The notes beneath the pieces were generated by a model, which saw only the letters and a program-made list of their open reading frames with translations, had not been told where the DNA came from and did not search any database. This document shows positions 57,826 through 64,000 of a DNA stretch of 64,000 nt, in pieces. The DNA lies in assembly GCA_947652605.1 (NCBI GenBank), contig OX393576.1:65262966-65326965 (forward strand), in the 5' to 3' direction. This stretch comes from Elmis aenea (Eukaryota > Arthropoda > Insecta > Coleoptera > Elmidae). A program made the translations under genes and the position numbers. How positions within the stretch are numbered: the first letter of the stretch is position 1; every line of letters starts with the position of its first letter.

Positions 57826-58651
57826 TAGGGTTTCACATATTTGACATTTTTGCTTGTCCGGCGATTCCGGGAAGAAATTGGTCTACTTCCAGGGATTTAG
57901 CGGGATACCGGGAAGTTATAAAATATTTCAATATTTTAAAATAAATACCTACCCGAAAAAGGGAGAGAGCAGTTTATTACTTAAAAACAATTCCAAATCA
58001 TCTAGTGAATTCATTTTATTCCAAATAATATTGGTAAGAGAAACATACATTCTAAAAATATTGCAATTTTATTTTATTGAACAGAGTAACATAATTTTAG
58101 CAAAGAATTTTGTGATATGATTTAAGAAAACAAAGGTGATCTATGCTTCGGTCAATTAGTCTTTTTCTTAATTTATTAACAGAAAGTCTGCCACATAAAA
58201 TGCTTTTTCATTTTTCTATTGATGTGGGTTGAATTGTCTTGAGAGCATCTAGTAGCAAAGAGACATCGTTTTATTAATTACATTTCATTTATAAGCTATT
58301 TTGCTTCGCATTACCAAGGTACACAGAAATGAAACTGTAAACGTATTTTTATTATATAAACTTTGTCATAGAGACCGGGCTTCTTTACACATTCTACGGA
58401 TGTACATAATTTGTTATTCTAAAGCAGGAAAACTAAATTGAAAAGAGAATAAAGTTTTGTTTTTGTAAATTAATATTAGTTAAGATATTTATAATAAGTT
58501 TTTATAAGTTATGATAAGATACAAAGATTCTAACACAAAATGAACGAAAATAATATTTTTTAAATTTCCTGGGTTTTCCCGGGACGATAAGTATTTGCCG
58601 GGAAATATAAAATAGGTAAAAATGGACCGGAATCCTGCGAGTTAAACCCTA
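57826..58651. mobile_element. hAT element, 826 bp, perfect 8-bp target duplication
   Basis: Starts TAGGGTTTCACATATTTGAC and ends GCGAGTTAAACCCTA. Flanks are ACCTGAAC at 57818-57825 and ACCTGAAC at 58652-58659. CCGGGAA and TTCCCGG motifs lie subterminally at both ends. Its middle (about 58110-58320) is the reverse complement of sequence at about 39290-39510. No transposase remnant was recognised. Confidence 0.88.
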
Positions 58652-58725
58652 ACCTGAACAAAGTGGTGCGCCTCGTGTATTATTTTATGTGCTTTTTGTA
58701 CTTTATAATTGCATAGAGCTTACAA

Positions 58726-58998
58726 TTAAATCAAAAAGTAACGTTCATCTATACTATTTAAACTTATTATTTTACTTCGTAATATTAATGAAGTAATAGC
58801 ATTCATTTTATCCCCAAAACGGAACACAAAACAAAGTAAAAGTGACTGCAATATACGTTTCAGCACTTTTATGATATTGTCTCGCGATGATAAACGAGAT
58901 GTGGTTGCTAAATCTAAGAGCTTTTTGTAGTAATGTGAAAAGTCTTTGTCACCATATTCGTCCCAGTTGTATTTGCATTCCATATATCTACATCGCAT
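58726..58998 (-). other. Unrecognised 90-codon ORF
   Basis: A minus-strand ORF opening MRCRYMECKYNWDEYGDK then DFSHYYKKLLDLATTS. The N-terminal half is charged and balanced, more protein-like than typical chance ORFs here. The C-terminal half is hydrophobic and mixed. No motif was recognised, and no splice or transposon context decides its origin. Confidence 0.2.
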
Positions 58999-59334
58999 TC
59001 AATTTATCTAAGAGTATGCATCATTTCACACAATATAACACTTTTCAAATAAAAATATAATAATATTCTATCGGACGTGTAATGGGAAATATATGTTTCT
59101 ACCGACGCCATTTGTCAAAGAATTTTAAACTGTTTTATACATAATGCCAGCGCGTTCAAAAGCAGTTAAAAACGTTGCAGAATTTGTGTCCAAATTTTAT
59201 TTTTTGAGTATGGAGACGTGTTTATAACTCAAACATTGCCCTTTTTAAAATAAAAAGACTGCAAAAGTTGAACACGTGCCATGGTTTAATTTAAACTAAT
59301 AAAATTCCCCACTTCTAGTCTGGATAGTTATATT

Positions 59335-60025
59335 CAGTGGCACAGCTAAGGGGGGGGGTCAGGTCCGCCTCAGGCGGCACTTTAAGTCTACCCAAATACT
59401 CAAATGGGGTAAAAATTAAAATCTCGGGGTAATGAAGGAACAGTAGATATAATAATCAGTGCTGGCACTAGCGCTAGTCCCAATGAAAAATTCACATAAA
59501 AAAAGAATTCTTATCGAAGTTAGAGGATAAAACAAGCTAGTCGACCCGGCTACACTGAAAACCCGCCCCCTTGTTACGACAGAAATTCCAAGTAATAAAA
59601 TGTATGATAGGTTACGAACCATTCAATAAAAGTGTTAATAAGTGCTTAAAAAAAAGCAGAGTCGGTGTTTGTGTTAGTGCACAAAAATAGAGTGCCAAAT
59701 GCTAGAACAGATAAGAGACGCTAATGGGTGACTCTTAGATCTTATTTTTTCAATAGTATATTAGGAATAGAACTAAGTTACTTATTAGTCTAAGATTATA
59801 TGGTGACATTATTTAAATTTAAAAAAAAATCTAACTTTGGATTTAAATACGTTTAAACATTTGAAATTTAAAAAAATCGCCCGTGGCGCATTTTTCTTCC
59901 CCCCCAATTTTTTTTGTGTCGATACCTGTTTGCTTTTGTAAAAGTTGAGAGTTGGCAACCCTAATCGAGAGGGTCCGCAAACTCCGGGACAGCCCCGGGC
60001 GACACAAATTCTAACTGCGCCACTG
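59335..60025. mobile_element. hAT element, 691 bp
   Basis: Starts CAGTGGCACAGCTAAGGGGG and ends TCTAACTGCGCCACTG. Flanks are GTTATATT and GTTATACA, an 8-bp duplication with two mismatches. Subterminal GGTCCGCC and GGGCGACACAAATT are GC-rich as in other CAGTGG elements. No transposase was found. The minus ORF at 59809-60141 runs across its right end and is not a gene. Confidence 0.75.
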
Positions 60026-60033
60026 GTTATACA

Positions 60034-60655
60034 TGCATAATCAAATAGAATCATATGGAGGTGTTGTTTGTGCTTGTTGGCAACTTGTATAAGCATACAG
60101 TTAATGCAAAGGCTATCAGCAGCAAAGTCGCAAGTTCGCAACTCGCAAGAGCAGTTTATCTTCCAAGTAAATAGTGAACAAAACGCCTCCAGGATATATT
60201 TGTAGGACTATATAGACAAGTTGTATTCAGCGTATAACACAGAACATCCGGCAAGTACTTGCTTGTCACTTCAGTACAGCTAGGAGAGTTAGCAGCTGAA
60301 TGATTCACTAAAAGCATGCAGCTTATTTGCGAAACATTTTTTCAAGCCTTTATTCCTTATAATTAAATACTTGCCGAATATATAATAAAAATAACATTAC
60401 CACGTAACAATAGATAAGAACACTGTTTGTATAAAAATAAGGTGGTAAAAATATCATACCGAGTACCCAGCTTATAAGGATCCTAAAACATATTTGGAGT
60501 GCTTTGTTTTATTAATAGTTTTACCAAAAATATTATAATTGTCGCAAAATCTAACATAGAAAAATGTCAATGTGCGTAAATTTTTCGATCTACAACAACA
60601 AAATTTGATTTAATTTATTGCAATTGTTTAATCTCCACAATAATTGTCATTAATT
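60034..60655. other. No gene seen
   Basis: Unmatched sequence of mixed complexity without an ORF of note. Confidence 0.4.
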
Positions 60656-60659
60656 CTTC

Positions 60660-62490
60660 TTATCCACACCCTCATCTACCACAGGTGTAGAAGTGTATGT
60701 TTTTCCAATTACTTCTTTTTATTGCCTCGCGTCTCGTTTCAGTCCAGGTTAGTTTTCCTTTCTTCAATGCATCTGCCACTCCTGTATTCCATTTTCTCCT
60801 GGGTCTACTTTTCCTTCTCTTGCCGGCTATTTCCATCTCCCATATCTCCTTTACTACTCTTTTCTCGTTCATTCTCACCAAATGTCCAAACCATCTTAAT
60901 TATTGTCGTTCTATTTTTCGCACTACCCTTGCAACTTTTAAGTCTTTCCTTATTACATAACTTCTAATTTTATCCTGTCTTGTCACTCCCGCGAATTTTC
61001 AAAGTACATATTTTCATTTCACATGCGTCGAGTTTTGGTTGTTTTTTAGTTATGAGCCAGGACTCGCTTCCGTACCTGAGTGTAGGTACCAAGACTGATT
61101 CATATATTCGGATTTTTGTTTTTGTTGTTATGTCTTTTTTGTTAAAAGAAGGCTTATACAAGGTTCTATAAAGCGCCATAGTTTTGTGTATCCTGCTTAG
61201 TATCTCCTCCTCAAGTCTTCCATCTGGTCGCGTATATGTTCCTGGGTATTTTAGTCTGTTAGCTTCTTTTATTTCTTCTCCCTTAGTTGTATCTTTATAT
61301 CTTCTATCCTGGTTGTAATTTCAATAATCTCTGTCTTCTCCGTGTTTATATTTAGCCCAAATTTTCTCATACCTAAACTCCATTTTTCTATTCTCTCCTG
61401 TAGGTCTTTTTTATTGGTTGCAAATATTAATAAGTCATCGGCATACAATAGTTCGTTTAGGAACACCGGACGAAGTTTCCTATATCCTAGGTGTGTTTTC
61501 TTTTGACCCTGGTTTACCTCTGGATATTTCGTCCATTATTATAATAAAGAGTAGAGGACCCAGTACACCTCCCTGTTTTACACCTCGTCTTGTTATGAAC
61601 CTATCAGATGTTTTCCCGTTTACTCGAACTACATTTTCAGTTGTTAAGTATATACTTACTTCGGTTAGCTTTCTGTTTACGCCTCTTTTGTTTAGGGGTT
61701 TTTCCCTTTTTATACTATCAAACGCCTTCTCTAGGTCAACTGCTCCTGTGTATACTTTGTTATTTGTTGCCAAAGTTGTTTCTGCAATTTCCCCCAGTAC
61801 GAATATCCAATCTTGTGTTGATCTATTTGTTCTGAAAGCTGCCTGTGTGTCGCTTAATGTTTTCTCTATTTTCTCTTTAAGTCTTTCTTCTAGTATACGT
61901 TCATTTGGTTTATAATCCAACGCAAAGAAAGGATATGCCTCTGTAGTTGTTACATTCGTTCATATTTCCTTTTTTGTGGATTGGTGTTATGATGACTTTT
62001 TTCTCACTCATTGGGTATTTCTTGTGTGATTTATGCCAGGTTTAGTATTCTGTGCAGTGAGTCAATCCCTTCGTCGCCCATATATTTTATTATTTCTGGT
62101 TTCAACCAATCTATTCCTGGTGCTTTGCCACTTTTAATCTTTTGCATTGCTCTTGTTAGTTCTGGTCTATTAATTTCTTTTTTTGCGTTTCCCTTTTCTC
62201 GTGATATTTGGTCTTCTATATTTTGGTCTTGCTCAGTAATTTGGTCTTCTATTTATTCGTGCTCTACCCTTGGCAATTGTTTATAGTATTCTTTCCATCT
62301 CTCTATTATTTTTATTTATCCTGTGGTAACTTTGCCCTCTTTATCTTTTACATTTCTCATTGTTTTTTTTCCTCAGTCCTCTTAGGACGTGGTGCAACAT
62401 TTTTGCGTTACCAGCAGAATTGTTCTCCATTTTTACTTCAAACTCCTCCAATGATTTTGCCTTTGCCTCTCTAGCCGATACCCTGACTTT
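60660..62490 (-). pseudogene. Non-LTR retrotransposon reverse transcriptase, longest copy, inactive
   Basis: Reading down the minus strand from about 62490: VRVSAREAKAKSLEEFEV, MLHHVLRGLRKK, LTRAMQKIKSGKAPGIDWLK with PEIIKYMG, then TLSDTQAAFRTNRSTQDWI, TGAVDLEKAFDSIKRE (motif A), VKQGGVLGPLLFIIIMDEI (motif B) and ELLYADDLLIFATNKKDLQ (motif C; YADD intact at about 61434-61445). After that come LNINTEKTEII, PTLRYGSESWLITKK and RPRRKWNTGVADALKKG, ending NIHFYTCGR near 60675. Several stops and frame changes break it, and the endonuclease domain is not seen. The clade looks RTE-like or related. Family differs from the 8.4 and 16.7 kb copies. Confidence 0.88.
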
Positions 62491-63377
62491 TTCTCTTTGG
62501 TTTATGCAGTCATTAATCTATATAATTCATATTTTAAATTCAGCCTCAAAATGTAGCCATTTATACTGTACAGGAAAGCAATTGTGGATGAATAATAAAC
62601 TTAAGTGCTTATTATTCTTTTACGTAGAGACTTTTTCTGTATCAAACAATAGGAACATTTATGTCGTTATTTCGTAATTACGTTTTTAATGTTAAGCTAA
62701 AATGCGTGTTGTTTTGTATCTTGAAGATATTAATGTAAATGAAGGAGTACGAGATAATTAGATTAAATTATACATAATTTCATAATTTGGTGCGCTCCTA
62801 GTACGCTTAAATGCTTAATATGTTTCAAAGTCGTTAAAATTTTCCTATTTAATGTTCTCTACAAAATGTTTCCGGGAAATTAATGTAATATCATGCATCA
62901 CTGTGATAAGCAAGACGCTAAGAACTACTTAAAAATTAAAGATAGCTAACGTTGTACGTTTAATTGGCAGATAATCATTTTAATTGTTTAATTTGTAATG
63001 ACATTTGTCTTTTCATTATAATCAACGGTCGTGCTTAAAAATTCAAAACGTACAATATTTTTACGATTTAACCGGAGTAGTTTTCAGGAATTCTTTGGCC
63101 CCAGTTTATATCGACTTATTAAAATACATATATTTTGTATGTATACAATGTTTTATACCTTTCTTCTTTTTAATGCAAATTAAACTAGTATTTATTAATC
63201 TTTAAATCGTACTCAAGTATTTTTAAACCATGGTCAATGTCTTATACAGCTAAATATTTGTACCTTTATGTTTTTTGAGATAGATTTTATAATTTAATAA
63301 CTTTAATTTAATCTGCAGCTTAAATTATTTTATAATGAAAACTACTAATACTAACGAATATTTACTTCTTATTTCAG
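62491..63377. other. No gene seen; possible intron
   Basis: AT-rich sequence ending in the acceptor TTTACTTCTTATTTCAG at 63361-63377. Confidence 0.35.
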
Positions 63378-63423
63378 GTATATCATCTTAGCTGCCCTCA
63401 GAACAAGGACTGCGTCGATAGTG
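63378..63423 (+). other. Candidate 46-nt exon
   Basis: Bounded by a strong acceptor (TTACTTCTTATTTCAG) and the near-consensus donor GTG then GTAAGT. It is less AT-rich than its surroundings. One frame reads VYHLSCPQNKDCVDS, the other open frame YIILAALRTRTASIV. In phase 0 it would join to the 53086-53124 segment without a stop (LYQD then VYHLSC), across an intron of about 10 kb. The protein is not recognised. This is the best host-exon signal in the window, but it is short. Confidence 0.35.
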
Positions 63424-63557
63424 GTAAGTCTACTTTAATTTTGATGTTGAAACGTCGAGCATATGACTATATTACGCGGGTAAACTCCGAAGACCAAATT
63501 AAAAACAATAGTAACCGTGAAAATCTAAAACGAAACATTGACCATGGTGTAGGTACA

Positions 63558-63745
63558 TACAGGGTGTCCCAGCCAAGACGAATTATTCGATAGCTCTGTT
63601 ATTAGTAATAATATTAAAAAAACTTCAATATAAAAGTTGTTTGTAATCATTTACTACATAACCTAAAATTATTTTCAACTATACACAGTGTTTTGTTTTT
63701 GCGCTCTGATACCAAACATTGTTTTTTTATACGGAACACCCTGTA
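63558..63745. mobile_element. Short TACAGGGTGTCCC element, 188 bp
   Basis: Left end TACAGGGTGTCCCAGCC, right end GGAACACCCTGTA. The terminal repeats match over about 13 bp. No ORF. The true right end could lie further on. Confidence 0.6.
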
Positions 63746-63981
63746 TATTTTATAATTTTTGGATGTAAAATTAAATTCTCTTTCAAAAATAATATAGGTT
63801 GTTTATGTCTAAAATGAACTGTTTTTGAGTTATTAACGTTTTTTTGAAAATCTTGACAGATGCAGACCTTTATAAAAATATTTATATTTATTAACATAAC
63901 AACACCAGAACAATTTACTTTGGTAATTTATTAGACAATAGTGTCATAGTGATCGTTGACGAGTTACATTTTAAAATAATA
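63746..63981. other. No gene seen
   Basis: AT-rich sequence between two TACAGGGTG ends. Confidence 0.4.
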
Positions 63982-64000
63982 TACAGGGTGATCGTTATAC
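63982..64000 (+). mobile_element. TACAGGGTG left terminus cut by the window edge
   Basis: TACAGGGTGATCGTTATAC is the start of another family member that continues outside the window. Confidence 0.5.

Noticed and set aside
60644..62677. Several plus-strand hydrophobic ORFs that look like membrane proteins
   Set aside because: They are antisense to the minus-strand reverse transcriptase, whose Lys/Glu-rich code gives Phe/Leu-rich complements.
1..64000. LTR retrotransposons or endogenous viruses
   Set aside because: I found no long direct terminal repeats, primer-binding site, or gag, protease, integrase or envelope motifs.
1..64000. tRNA or rRNA genes
   Set aside because: No cloverleaf A/B box pair or rRNA-like conserved stretch was noticed by eye. 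A tRNAscan or Infernal run would be decisive.

Overview
The window looks like gene-poor nuclear DNA of an insect, possibly a beetle. It is strongly AT-rich, has no operon structure, tRNA, rRNA or CRISPR array, and no long intact ORF. It is packed with decayed eukaryotic transposons: non-LTR reverse transcriptases, a mariner, several hAT elements with 8-bp target duplications, and many foldback elements that begin TACAGGGTG and end CACCCTGTA. The taxon is an inference from repeat style, not a sequence match. Intron and intergenic DNA cannot be told apart here.

Layout. 1-9.3 kb: a foldback at 240-1066, first copy of a dispersed family here called M (3405-3795), a MITE inside a satellite-like repeat (5264-5880), a TACAGG element with a transposase N-terminal remnant (6084-7023), a MITE within a MITE (7528-8280) and an inactive reverse transcriptase (8393-9325). 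10-18 kb: a hAT element with transposase remnant (12375-13642), an internally deleted reverse transcriptase abutting a mariner fragment (14558-15722), and a second copy of the 8.4-kb retroelement (16738-17955). 18-30.6 kb: a TCGAA tandem array, a 1.74-kb TACAGGGTG element interrupted by a hAT, a 140-bp palindrome, a 750-bp foldback, a palindromic element split by a 1.87-kb hAT, and M copies 2 and 3. 31-40 kb: a possible exon, two unrelated reverse transcriptase fragments back to back, an element carrying a 14-bp minisatellite, and a 1.97-kb TACAGGGTG element holding other repeats. 42-52.6 kb: a second N-terminal transposase remnant, satellite-like units, M copies 4 and 5, and two foldbacks. 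53-64 kb: possible small exons, a 645-bp palindrome, two hAT elements and the longest reverse transcriptase remnant (60660-62490).

No host gene is identified with confidence. The best host-gene signals are four short segments with good splice borders (31919-32033, 53086-53124, 53201-53252, 63378-63423). Every recognised protein remnant belongs to a transposon and is broken. The main biological content is the record of nested insertion: non-autonomous derivatives sit next to remnants of the transposase family that may have mobilised them. I found no convincing undescribed functional system. The strongest leads are the TACAGGGTG family with its split transposase remnants, the family M recombinant copy, 14-bp arrays inside CAGGGTG-type elements, and very long palindromes able to form hairpin RNA.
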